NCBI RefSeq assembly: GCF_026157065.1
Contig: NZ_JANLGQ010000005.1
Span: 281,664 to 345,663, forward strand
Origin: Enterococcus sp. HY326
GTDB taxonomy: Bacteria > Bacillota > Bacilli > Lactobacillales > Enterococcaceae
Reading direction: 5' to 3'
DNA: 64,000 bases
In this document: in pieces, positions 42,098-52,465 of the stretch
How positions within the stretch are numbered: position 1 is the stretch's first letter
How the letters are laid out: each line of letters opens with the position of its first letter
Made by a program: the position numbers and the translations under genes
The notes under the pieces: generated by a model
Databases searched by the model: none
Told to the model about the DNA's origin: nothing
Seen by the model: only the letters and a program-made list of their open reading frames with translations

Positions 42098-43674
42098 GTG
42101 ATTCCAATTAGAAAGTATCTATTACAATATAAAAAAGAAAATCTGTTGATAATTTTTTTGATTTTATTAACTTCTAGCATTTTAACTTATACATCTTTAA
42201 TTCATATGTATGCATTTAATGAGTTACTAACAGGAAATATAACAAATTTTATTTATTGGTATCTTGGGGATGCTTTTCTATGGATAAGTTATTTGCTGCT
42301 ATCCTACTATTTAACAATTTTTCAGGAGCAGGTTATTCAAAAAATGATTGTTGCTACCCGGGCAGATATTCTGTCCTGCATTTCTGAAGTCGAGTATGAG
42401 GATTATCATAAGCAAACTACAGGGACATACATATCATGGCTTAATAACGATATGAATACTATTGCTCAATCGGGATTTAAAAATTTATATTCATTGATAT
42501 CAGCAATCTTCCTTACTATAACTTCCGTAATTGTTTTATTAAGTTTAAATATTTGGATTATGTTAGGAACGCTAGCATTAACTTTTTTAATTATCTATAC
42601 ACCTAGATTATTCAATAGATACTTAAAGAAAGCTATGGAAAGATTCACCGAAAACAACGCTATATTTGTCGGAAGGTTAGAAGATACCTTGAAGGGCTAT
42701 GATACATTATTTTTTTCTAATCATCTAAATTACTTAATATCAAAAATAAATCAGGCCTCTAATGAAATCGCGGAAAGTAATGTAGACTATACTCGAAAAA
42801 GTTCTGTAGTGAGTAATTCCATAGCACTGATTAGCATTCTTGCCCAGATAATTATTAGCTTTTTGACTGGTATCCTCGCACACTTAGGACAGATAATTTT
42901 TGGCTCAGTCTTGACGACAGGCAGTTTAGCAGGAAATGTCTTTTCATCCTTATCACAAGCCCTGTCTTATAAAGTATCAATCGACTCTGTAGAGGTAGTT
43001 TTTGAAAAATACAATCAATACAGAGACTTAGTTCCCAATAAACAGATGCAAACAATTATTAAAAATAGTGATTCAGAAATATGCTTAAAAAACATAACCT
43101 ATTCATATGATGATAAAAAATAATTAATGATATAAATTTTATTTTTAAACCTACCAAAAAGTATCTTTTCACAGGAGACAGTGGGTCTGGCAAATCGACA
43201 GTTTTAAAATTAATCAGTGGTGGCCTTAAAGGGTTTGACGGCACAATAACATTAGGGGGTTACAATATAGAGCATCTTGATATCCAAAAATATATTCATT
43301 ATGTTCCACAAGAGAGCTATCTGTTTAAAGATAGTCTCAGAAATAATTTGACTCTAGGCGCAGACATCCCAGATGCTATTTTGAAAAGGATTTTAAATGA
43401 CTTTGGCTTAGGAAATCTTAATATCGATGAAAAATATGATGAGAAAAATAGTGGCTTATCTGGTGGGCAAAAACAACGAATTAATTTAGCCCGGGGAATA
43501 CTTAATAATGACAAAATATTGCTGCTAGATGAGGTGACCTCTAGTCTTGATAAAAAATCAGTACAGATAATTGAAGAAGCTATTATTAAGTATGACAAAA
43601 CGGTTATATTTGTTACCCATAATGTCACAAGCTTTATGAGTAATAATGTTGATCATATTTACTCATTAACATAA
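42098..43674 (+). pseudogene. ABC exporter half-transporter, frameshifted
   Basis: A single exporter gene is split by a frameshift in an A6 run at 43115-43120. The first frame (to 43123) covers six membrane helices and ends in LKNITYSYDDKK. The second continues with GDSGSGKST (Walker A), LSGGQKQR (signature), ILLLDEVTSSLD (Walker B) and FVTHN. One extra A would join them as a ~525-residue ABC exporter. The start is also doubtful: GTG 42098 lacks a ribosome site, whereas GAGGTG (42096-42101) is placed for an ATT at 42107, where an ATG would be expected. It probably once exported a peptide under Rgg control. Confidence 0.78.
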
Positions 43675-43694
43675 GATTGGAGGAGCAATTAAAT

Positions 43695-43785
43695 ATGAAG
43701 ATTAAAAAAATTACCCTTAGATACTTTATTCAAGAAGTTAAAGCATTTTTTTAAAAATAATTCTTTGATTGTTCAGGTGATATAA
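43695..43785 (+). pseudogene. Remnant start of a second ABC-type gene
   Basis: After GGAGG an ATG opens MKIKKITLRYFIQEVKAFF and then stops in a T7 run (43746-43752). Removing one T extends the frame by KNNSLIVQVI before another stop. The sequence resembles the N-terminus of an exporter membrane domain, so this looks like the stub of a second half-transporter. Confidence 0.45.
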
Positions 43786-45614
<1,829 letters not shown>

Positions 45615-45623
45615 ACGGTAAAC

Positions 45624-45692
45624 AAAAAGCTTGCAGCATAAGCTTCCTCAGACAGTCAGTTGTCGAGGAGCTTTTGCCGTAAGCTTTTTTTA
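45624..45692 (+). terminator. guaB terminator
   Basis: AAAAAGCTT and a partner AAGCTTTTT enclose further pairing (AGCTTCCTC with GAGGAGCT); the T run extends past 45700. It may also serve the convergent AraC gene. Confidence 0.8.
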
Positions 45693-45721
45693 ATTTTTTT
45701 ATAAAGAGCAGCCCATTTTTA

Positions 45722-46534
45722 CTAATGGGCAAGGGCATGGCGTTTCTTTTTAATATAGGAAGTCGGTGAGACGTTGGCATATTTGGTAAATGTACGAATG
45801 AAATGAGAATCATCGAAAAAGTCCAGCTTACCAGCGAGGTCTTTTGTAGTCTGGAGATTTTCCTCTTCAATTAAATTGATGGCGCGCCAAAAACGCAGCA
45901 CTTGAATAATTTCTTTACTGGAAACGCCTAAAGTATCTTGAAAAATATTGCGAATTTGTCGAGCTGAATAATTAAATTTTTCAGAAGCCGATTTTAATGA
46001 GGCGGTCTGGGAAACAGCGTAGTCGATGAAATCGTAAATTAATGTCGGGCAGGAATAATAAAAAGTCGGTTGTAATAGAGTGATGACGGCTTCTGCCTGT
46101 TGGTCTAGAGGCGAATCAAACAGCGGAATCAGCTCATCAATTAGCTCTTGGTCGAGGTATTTATTCAAAGAAAACATTTTGTTTTTAGTATCGCTGTCAA
46201 AGCTATGGAATTTAACACTGCCTAAAGGGTTAAAACGAAGTGCGAGGTAACGATGGTTGGCTTGATAAGTAACCGTTCTTGAGATGGTATGTTTGCCAAA
46301 AAAAATCAGATTTAGTTGTTTTCCAGTTGGCGGCAGTTCGAGGCAAAGGGTTTCAATCAGGTCCGGTAATAACTCAATTTGGATATCTTTTTTCCCTACG
46401 TGATAATCTTCAAATAAAATATAATTTAATTTCTCCTGCTGGGTAGGGTAGTCAAAGATTTTCCAATAAGAGGCCCGGTGGGTAAATATCTTGGAGTGAA
46501 AGGGCTGCGAGAGCGTCAAAAAATCCTTCTTCAA
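45722..46534 (-). CDS. AraC-family regulator divergent from the alcohol/aldehyde operon
   Basis: A 270-residue protein with an N-terminal sensor domain (about 1-165, containing GKHTISRTVTYQANHRYLAL) and a C-terminal AraC helix-turn-helix (SASEKFNYSARQIRNIFQDT, then DLAGKLDFFDDSHFIRTFTK and SPTSYIKKK). The start is a TTG at 46534, 8 bp after AGGAGG; the frame stays open upstream to 46561 but would cover that site. It is divergent from the five-gene dehydrogenase-kinase operon and is its most likely activator. Confidence 0.78.
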   Translation of the reverse strand: MKKDFLTLSQPFHSKIFTHRASYWKIFDYPTQQEKLNYILFEDYHVGKKDIQIELLPDLIETLCLELPPTGKQLNLIFFGKHTISRTVTYQANHRYLALRFNPLGSVKFHSFDSDTKNKMFSLNKYLDQELIDELIPLFDSPLDQQAEAVITLLQPTFYYSCPTLIYDFIDYAVSQTASLKSASEKFNYSARQIRNIFQDTLGVSSKEIIQVLRFWRAINLIEEENLQTTKDLAGKLDFFDDSHFIRTFTKYANVSPTSYIKKKRHALAH

Positions 46535-46659
46535 CAGAATAACCTCCTTTATCTGTTGCAATTCAATGGGGTCAAGACGGTCTTCACCTTAACTATAAGA
46601 CATTAAAAAATAACAGTCAATCGAATATGTAGAAAAAATTGCCGTTTTTTACAATAAAT

Positions 46660-46673
46660 GGATAGCGTTTTCA
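46660..46673 (+). promoter_or_regulatory. cre-like site upstream of the alcohol dehydrogenase operon
   Basis: GGATAGCGTTTTCA matches the CcpA consensus at 13 of 14 positions, 34 bp before the start codon. It should confer catabolite repression on the operon. Confidence 0.6.
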
Positions 46674-46707
46674 TTTAAACTAATAGTAAAGAATAGGAGG
46701 GGTTAAA

Positions 46708-47841
46708 ATGATTCGATTTAGTGCACCGACATCTATTATTTTTGGCGAAGGGGCTGTCTTAGAATTATCTGCTGAGCTAGAAAAGCTGCAAGCAAAAAGT
46801 GTGCTGGCAATCTATGACCAAGGAATTAAAAGTACGGGACTGATTGATACTATTTTTGGTCGCTTGATTGCAGAGGGCTTGACGATTTATCAGTTTGATC
46901 AAGTGATTGCCAATCCGACAGATAATTCAATTGAAGCAGCTGCAAATGAATTTAAAGGAAAACAAATTGATGTGATTGTTGCAATTGGCGGCGGCAGTTC
47001 GATTGACAGTGCCAAAGCAATCAATGTGCTGTTAACAAATGAAGCACCGATTCAACAATACGAAGGCATTGATCAAGTGCCTAATCCGACGGTGCCGCTG
47101 ATTGCGATTGAAACGGCGGCTGGGACTGGCAGTGAAGTGACAAGCGTTTCGGTAGTAACCTGCACAAAACGGAAAAAGAAAATGGTGATTTCCGGCAAGT
47201 ATACAACACCGACTGTTGCGATTTTAGATCCTCAGCTGACGGTGGGCTTGCCGCCGCAAGTGACAGCTTCAACTGGTTGCGATGCCTTAACCCATGCGAT
47301 TGAATCCTATGTTTCGACTTTAGCCAATCCATTTACGGAAATTCATTCATTAAAAGCGATTGAATTAATCTATCAAAATCTACCAACAGCGGTCAAGGAT
47401 GGTCAAAATTTGACTGCCCGTTCCCGGGTTCTAATGGGTAGTACGCTGGCAGGGATGGCCTTCAACGTGGCAATTTTAGGAATTGCCCACTCGATTGCTC
47501 ATCCATTAGGGGCTCATTTTAATGTTCCCTACGGCTTAGCTAACGCCATGGCCTTAGCAGAAACCGTTAAATACAATGCCCGCTTTGCCGCTGAGAAATA
47601 TCAAAAAGTTGGTGTGGCAATGGGGCTAGGTGCTGATTGCCAGGCAGAAGATGTCGTCAAAGCCTTAGAAGAATTAAATGTGGAATTAAATATTCCAGCT
47701 TTGAACACGACGGGCATTCAGCGGGCTGATTTTGATATTATCGCAAAAGCTGCTATGGAAGAACCTAGCAATGATATGAATCCGGCACCGGTCTCTTATG
47801 AAATGTTTATGGACGTGTTGGAAAAAATTTACGAAAAATAA
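46708..47841 (+). CDS. Iron-dependent alcohol dehydrogenase (EutG/PduQ-like)
   Basis: A 377-residue class III (Fe-type) alcohol dehydrogenase. It shows the NAD-binding GGGSSIDSAKAI, TAAGTGSEVTS, and the metal His positions in HAIESYVS, HSIAHPLGAHF and the following helix. It interconverts an alcohol and its aldehyde. The next gene is a CoA-acylating aldehyde dehydrogenase, so together they link an alcohol with an acyl-CoA. AGGAGG precedes the ATG. Confidence 0.88.
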   Translation: MIRFSAPTSIIFGEGAVLELSAELEKLQAKSVLAIYDQGIKSTGLIDTIFGRLIAEGLTIYQFDQVIANPTDNSIEAAANEFKGKQIDVIVAIGGGSSIDSAKAINVLLTNEAPIQQYEGIDQVPNPTVPLIAIETAAGTGSEVTSVSVVTCTKRKKKMVISGKYTTPTVAILDPQLTVGLPPQVTASTGCDALTHAIESYVSTLANPFTEIHSLKAIELIYQNLPTAVKDGQNLTARSRVLMGSTLAGMAFNVAILGIAHSIAHPLGAHFNVPYGLANAMALAETVKYNARFAAEKYQKVGVAMGLGADCQAEDVVKALEELNVELNIPALNTTGIQRADFDIIAKAAMEEPSNDMNPAPVSYEMFMDVLEKIYEK

Positions 47842-47853
47842 GGAGGGAGTCGT

Positions 47854-49176
47854 ATGATTGATCAAAAAATTTTGCAGGCCAAACAGGCGATGGCGGAAAT
47901 TATTCATTACACGCAAGAGCAGACGGATGCGTTAATCGCTGCAATTTCTGAAACGATTATCGCCAATGCGGAAATGCTAGCAAAAGAAGCGGTGGCTGAA
48001 ACGAAGATGGGCCGCCTAGATCATAAAATTGGTAAAAATACAGTGGCGGGCACCAATTTGCCGACATTTTTAAAAGGCAAAAAATCGGTCGGTGTCATCA
48101 ATCGTCTGCCTGAGCTGGGACTTGTGGAAATTGCCCACCCGGTCGGTGTCATCGGATCGGTGACGCCAACGACGAATCCAACGGTGACCTCTGTCGGTAA
48201 TACAGTGGTTTCCTTGAAAGGACGCAATGCGATTATTATCTCGCCTCATCCACGAGCGAAGGCCACGACTATTCATACCGTAGAATTAATGCGAGAAGCG
48301 ATTGCCGCTATCGGCGCACCGAAGGATTTAATTCAAATTATCGAAGAACCATCTCAGGAATTAACTCAAGAATTGATGAGCAAGTCAGATATGAATGTGG
48401 CAACCGGCGGCCCTGGTTTAGTTCATGCCGCTTACACGAGCGGCATTCCCTCTTACGGTGTGGGGCCGGGGAACACCCAAGGGATTTTGACAGAAGATTT
48501 TGATGTGGCGGCTGCCGTTGAGCTGAGTATCATCAGCCGTTCCTTTGACAACGGGCTGATTTGTGCTTGCGCCCAGACGATTATTTATCCAGAAAAACGG
48601 CAGGCGGAATTGCGCCAAGAGTTTGAAAAAAGAACCGCCGTCTATTTTGATCAACCTGCGGATGTGGAAAAAATCCGCCGTGCGTTGTTTATTGATGGTC
48701 AGCTAAATCCTGCAGTGGTTGGACAAAGCCCACAATTTATTGGTGAACTGGCGGGGGTACCGATTAAGGATGAGGCCGAAATTATTGTGGTCCAAATTGA
48801 AGAATTTGGAGCAGCCGATGTTCTCTGCCAAGAAAAAATGTGTCCGGTCTTAGCGGCGATTCCATATCGGGAGTTTGCCGATGCTTTAGAAATTTGCCAA
48901 GCCAACTTGAAGGTGGCTGGTAAAGGCCACAGTGTTGCAATTTACAGTCACGATGATGATAAAATTTTACAATTAGGTTTGGCGATGCCGGTTTGCCGCA
49001 TCATTGTCAATCAACCTAGTATCGATGCAGCCGGTGGTCCCGGCAACGGCTTAAATCCAACACCATCTTTAGGCTGTGGCTCATGGGGGAAAAATATTAT
49101 TTCTGAAAATTTACGCTACGATCATCTGCTAAATATTTCGCGGATTGCCTACCCGTTAGCGAGGGAAACTTATTAG
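47854..49176 (+). CDS. CoA-acylating aldehyde dehydrogenase (EutE/PduP/AdhE-N type)
   Basis: A 440-residue aldehyde dehydrogenase of the acetaldehyde dehydrogenase (acylating) group. It contains GSVTPTTNPTVT, SPHPRAK, GGPGLVHAAYTSG and the catalytic Cys in SFDNGLICACAQ. The N-terminus starts directly with the catalytic-domain helix; the microcompartment-targeting extension of EutE and PduP seems missing. It converts an aldehyde plus CoA and NAD+ to acyl-CoA. It starts 12 bp after the alcohol dehydrogenase gene with GGAGG. Chain length of the substrate is unknown. Confidence 0.87.
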   Translation: MIDQKILQAKQAMAEIIHYTQEQTDALIAAISETIIANAEMLAKEAVAETKMGRLDHKIGKNTVAGTNLPTFLKGKKSVGVINRLPELGLVEIAHPVGVIGSVTPTTNPTVTSVGNTVVSLKGRNAIIISPHPRAKATTIHTVELMREAIAAIGAPKDLIQIIEEPSQELTQELMSKSDMNVATGGPGLVHAAYTSGIPSYGVGPGNTQGILTEDFDVAAAVELSIISRSFDNGLICACAQTIIYPEKRQAELRQEFEKRTAVYFDQPADVEKIRRALFIDGQLNPAVVGQSPQFIGELAGVPIKDEAEIIVVQIEEFGAADVLCQEKMCPVLAAIPYREFADALEICQANLKVAGKGHSVAIYSHDDDKILQLGLAMPVCRIIVNQPSIDAAGGPGNGLNPTPSLGCGSWGKNIISENLRYDHLLNISRIAYPLARETY

Positions 49177-49211
49177 CTTAAAAAGTTTAATAGGTTAGAA
49201 AGGAGCAGCTT

Positions 49212-50096
49212 ATGGTTATTCACTCCTTTGAAGAATTGCGGCAGCGGGAGCCTCTTTCAAATCAGATTCAAACTGTTGGGGTCGTCGGGGCTGAAAGTGA
49301 TGGGGCACTGGCGAGTATTTTAAACTATCGCCGACACAGACCGCTAAATATTTTTTTGATTGGTCAAAGAGAGCCGGTGGATGCCTTAATAAAAAGGCAT
49401 CCGGGTTTGGGAAATTTGCAAGTAGTCTATGTTGATACTCCGGAAGAAGCGGCTGCAAAAGCTGTGGAGTTAGTAAAAGCTGGTCAAATCAATTTATTGA
49501 TGAAGGACCAGATTGCGACAGGAAAATTATTGCAGTCTGTTGTTGCAGAAGCAGGCATTAAAAAAGCAGCATTACTTTCCCATTTGGCCGTTTTAGAAAG
49601 TCCCTATTATCCTAAACTACTTTTTTTAACGGATAGCGGAATGCTGCCGGTGCCAACCATTGCTGAAAAGATTCAATTGACTAAGACGGCTCTCGGTTTT
49701 TTAAAAAAATTAGGTTACGCCCCTTGCCGAGCAGCCATCTTAGCGCCAGCTGAGGTTGTGCAGCCGAAAATTCCAGCCTCACTGGCAGCAGCAGCGGTCA
49801 AAGCAGCGTTGCAAGAAACTCCCGATGTTTTAATAGACGGTCCGCTTTCTTTAGATTTAGCCGTGAATCCAACCGCAGTAACAAAGAAAAAATATCAAAG
49901 TGCGGTGGCGGGACAGGCGGACTTGCTGGTGGTGCCGGATTTGACTGCCGGCAATTTATTGGGAAAGGCGCTGACCTCTTTAGGTGGGGCCAAAATGGCT
50001 GGCATCATCTTAGGCGCTGAAGTACCGATTGTGCTGACCTCCCGGGCGGCAGCTGCTGAAGAAAAGGAAAATTCGCTTTTTCTGGCTGCTTTATAA
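49212..50096 (+). CDS. Phosphotransacylase (phosphate butyryltransferase-like)
   Basis: A 294-residue member of the phosphate acetyl/butyryltransferase family, shorter than PTA and close to Ptb in size. Visible are VVGAESDGALASIL, LMKDQIATGKLLQSVV, SHLAVLESP, DGPLSLDLAVNP and GQADLLVVPDLTAGNLL. It would exchange CoA for phosphate on the acyl group produced by the preceding dehydrogenase. GGAG precedes the ATG. Confidence 0.83.
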   Translation: MVIHSFEELRQREPLSNQIQTVGVVGAESDGALASILNYRRHRPLNIFLIGQREPVDALIKRHPGLGNLQVVYVDTPEEAAAKAVELVKAGQINLLMKDQIATGKLLQSVVAEAGIKKAALLSHLAVLESPYYPKLLFLTDSGMLPVPTIAEKIQLTKTALGFLKKLGYAPCRAAILAPAEVVQPKIPASLAAAAVKAALQETPDVLIDGPLSLDLAVNPTAVTKKKYQSAVAGQADLLVVPDLTAGNLLGKALTSLGGAKMAGIILGAEVPIVLTSRAAAAEEKENSLFLAAL

Positions 50097-50108
50097 AGGA
50101 GGGCTGTC

Positions 50109-51335
50109 ATGAAGACTTCGAATCGATGGATTGAATTAATAGCGGGCATCTTTGTTCTATTTAATCTGGGACTGATTTACAGCTGGTCGATTTTCAGTCG
50201 ACCACTGAATCACTATTTTGGCAATGCTTGGAGTCAGGGACAGCTGGCGCTGGTCTTCACACTTTCGATGATTTTCTTTTGCATCGGCGGTTTTTTAAAC
50301 GGCCTGCTGAGAAAAAAAATAAAAAAAGTTTTAGCCGGCTCGGCCCTGCTTATCAGCGGTGGGTTTTGGCTGATTTCGCTGGCGGATACTCTTTCGATTC
50401 CGCCGTTGTATCTGCTGTACGTTTGCTACGGCGTCTTGGGTGGTCTTGGAATTGGTCTGGCCTTTAACAGTGTGATTGCCAATGTCAGCCAGAAATTTAA
50501 AGAAAAACAAGGTCTGGCTTCCGGCGTGCTATTGATGGGTTTTGGTATTGGCAGTGTCTTTTTGGGCAGTGCTTGCGAAAAATTAATTGCCGCTTTCGGT
50601 GTGCTGCCGACTTTTCGTGCGCTAAGTATTTGGATTCTGATCAATGGCCTAATCGGCGTCATTTTTTTACGTGACGCTCTGACTACACCAGCTGAAGCCA
50701 GACTGGCGACAGGTCTGGCACCGAAACAAATGCTCAAGCAGCCCTTATTTGGTTTATATTTTATCTGGGTAACTCTAGTGTCGGCAGCCGGTTTAATGGT
50801 GATTAACGATGCTGCCAATATTGCGCTGGCGGTTAACTTGAGGGGGACGATTGGGTTATTGATGCCAGCCTTCAGCGGCATTGGCAAATTAACTTTCGGT
50901 TATCTCTATGACCGGCTAAAAAGAAGCAGAACAATGCTTTTAGGAAGTTTGTTTTTAGCGGTTGGCGGCTTTTGTCTAGCTGGCGGCAGCTACTCAGGTC
51001 AGGCAGCTTTAATTATCTTAGGCTTAATTTTCCTAGGGCTGAGCTACGGAAGCGGCTCGGCAATCACGGCGGCTTTTATCAGCCAGTATTACGGCTCAAA
51101 ATTTTACGCTGCTAATTATAGCTTAGCGACGTTTAATTTAGTTTTTTCAGCGCTGATTGGCCCTAGTCTGGCTGTACAGGTTGAAGCAAATTATGGAACG
51201 TTTTATCTGTTTTTAGTCATTTTATTGCTGGCAGCGGGGGCATTCGTTTTATTACTGCTTATGAAGTTTATTGAGACAAAGGGTGAAAAAAGTCGAGGAG
51301 GGGAAGTCTGTGGCAAAAAAGATTTTAGCAATTAA
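50109..51335 (+). CDS. MFS transporter of the OFA (oxalate/formate antiporter) family
   Basis: A 408-residue, 12-helix major facilitator protein. It opens RWIELIAGIFVLFNLGLIYSWSIFSRPL, the OFA-type first helix, and has FGIGSVFLG and ISQYYGSKFYAANYS later. OFA members move small carboxylates. In this operon it may export the acid product or import a related anion. GGAGG precedes the ATG. The last 26 bp overlap the kinase gene. Confidence 0.82.
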   Translation: MKTSNRWIELIAGIFVLFNLGLIYSWSIFSRPLNHYFGNAWSQGQLALVFTLSMIFFCIGGFLNGLLRKKIKKVLAGSALLISGGFWLISLADTLSIPPLYLLYVCYGVLGGLGIGLAFNSVIANVSQKFKEKQGLASGVLLMGFGIGSVFLGSACEKLIAAFGVLPTFRALSIWILINGLIGVIFLRDALTTPAEARLATGLAPKQMLKQPLFGLYFIWVTLVSAAGLMVINDAANIALAVNLRGTIGLLMPAFSGIGKLTFGYLYDRLKRSRTMLLGSLFLAVGGFCLAGGSYSGQAALIILGLIFLGLSYGSGSAITAAFISQYYGSKFYAANYSLATFNLVFSALIGPSLAVQVEANYGTFYLFLVILLLAAGAFVLLLLMKFIETKGEKSRGGEVCGKKDFSN

Positions 51336-52362
51336 TCCCGGGGCAACATCCACCAAAGTGGCCGTCTATGACCATGATAAATTGCTCTTTTCTGATGAAA
51401 TCCTTCATGACTTGGCGACAGTCAATCAATTTGAAACCATTCCTCAGCAGCTGCCGTTTCGGCTGGCGACCATTCATCAAATTTTAGAAAAGCAGCATAT
51501 TCAGCTGACTGATTTGGATGCGGTGGTTGGTCGGGGTGGTGCCCTGCCTCCAGTCAAGGCAGGCGGCTACTTAGTCACTGAAAAAATGATGGACTATCTG
51601 CTCTATGAGACTATCAACCAACATGTGTCTAATTTAGGTGCTGTACTGGCTTATCAATTGGCAGAAGAAGGTCAGGCGCTGCCGTTAGTTTATGACTGTG
51701 TTTCTGTCGATCAGATGTGGCCGATTTCCCGTGTTTCTGGTTTAAAGGGAATGGAGCGCAAAAGTTTGGGTCATATTTTAAATTCCCGAGCTAGCGGAAT
51801 CAAATACTGTCAGCAAAATGGTTTGGATTATCACAAGCAAACTTTGATTGTCGTGCATATGGGGAGCGGTACGACAACTTCAATTCACGTAAATGGTGAA
51901 ATTGCCGATTTGATTTCTGATGACGAGGGACCGATGGCGGTAGAACGGACCGGTGGCCTGCCGATTCACCAAGTCATCAATTGGTGCTATCAGTATTCAA
52001 AAAAAGAAATGCTGACCTTTTACAAACGACAAGGCGGCTTGGTATCGTATTTTGACACCAATGATGCTAGAAAAATTGAAGCCCGGATTGCCGATTCACC
52101 TCAAGAAAAAGTAATTTATGATGCGATGATTTATCAACTGGCTAAAGGAATTGCTAGCTTGGCAACGCTAGTGGCAGGTCGCGTTGATCAAATTGTTTTA
52201 ACCGGCGGCTTGGCATATTCGGCATACGTGACAGCGGACTTAACGAAAAGAATTGATTTTATTGCGCCAGTCAGCCTTGAACCCGGTGAAAATGAGTTAG
52301 AGGCCTTGGCGATGGGGGGCCTGCGGATTTTACAAAAACAAGAAGTCCTCCATGAGTTTTAG
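51310..52362 (+). CDS. Butyrate kinase-type acyl kinase
   Basis: A 350-residue ASKHA-fold kinase of the butyrate kinase family. It shows AINPGATSTKVAVYDHD at the start, GRGGALPPVKAG, HMGSGTTTSIHVNGEI and the second phosphate loop LTGGLAYS. It would transfer phosphate from the acyl phosphate to ADP, ending the pathway with ATP. The GTG start at 51310 follows GGAGGGG and overlaps the transporter gene. Confidence 0.87.
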   Translation: MAKKILAINPGATSTKVAVYDHDKLLFSDEILHDLATVNQFETIPQQLPFRLATIHQILEKQHIQLTDLDAVVGRGGALPPVKAGGYLVTEKMMDYLLYETINQHVSNLGAVLAYQLAEEGQALPLVYDCVSVDQMWPISRVSGLKGMERKSLGHILNSRASGIKYCQQNGLDYHKQTLIVVHMGSGTTTSIHVNGEIADLISDDEGPMAVERTGGLPIHQVINWCYQYSKKEMLTFYKRQGGLVSYFDTNDARKIEARIADSPQEKVIYDAMIYQLAKGIASLATLVAGRVDQIVLTGGLAYSAYVTADLTKRIDFIAPVSLEPGENELEALAMGGLRILQKQEVLHEF

Positions 52363-52393
52363 CAGATTAGTAAGAACTAGAAATGAATTACAA

Positions 52394-52448
52394 AAAAGAC
52401 ATCAATGAGCAGACTGTCCTAAAAGCAGCCGGCTCGCTGATGTCTTTT
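52394..52448. terminator. Bidirectional terminator between kinase and DXS-like genes
   Basis: AAAAGACATCA pairs with TGATGTCTTTT, extended inward by GAGC/GCTC. It separates two convergent genes. Confidence 0.8.
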
Positions 52449-52465
52449 ATTAGTTTATCCAGAGC

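Noticed and set aside
46708..52362. Microcompartment (eut/pdu) operon
   Set aside because: No shell protein, diol dehydratase or ammonia-lyase gene is present and the aldehyde dehydrogenase lacks the targeting tail.
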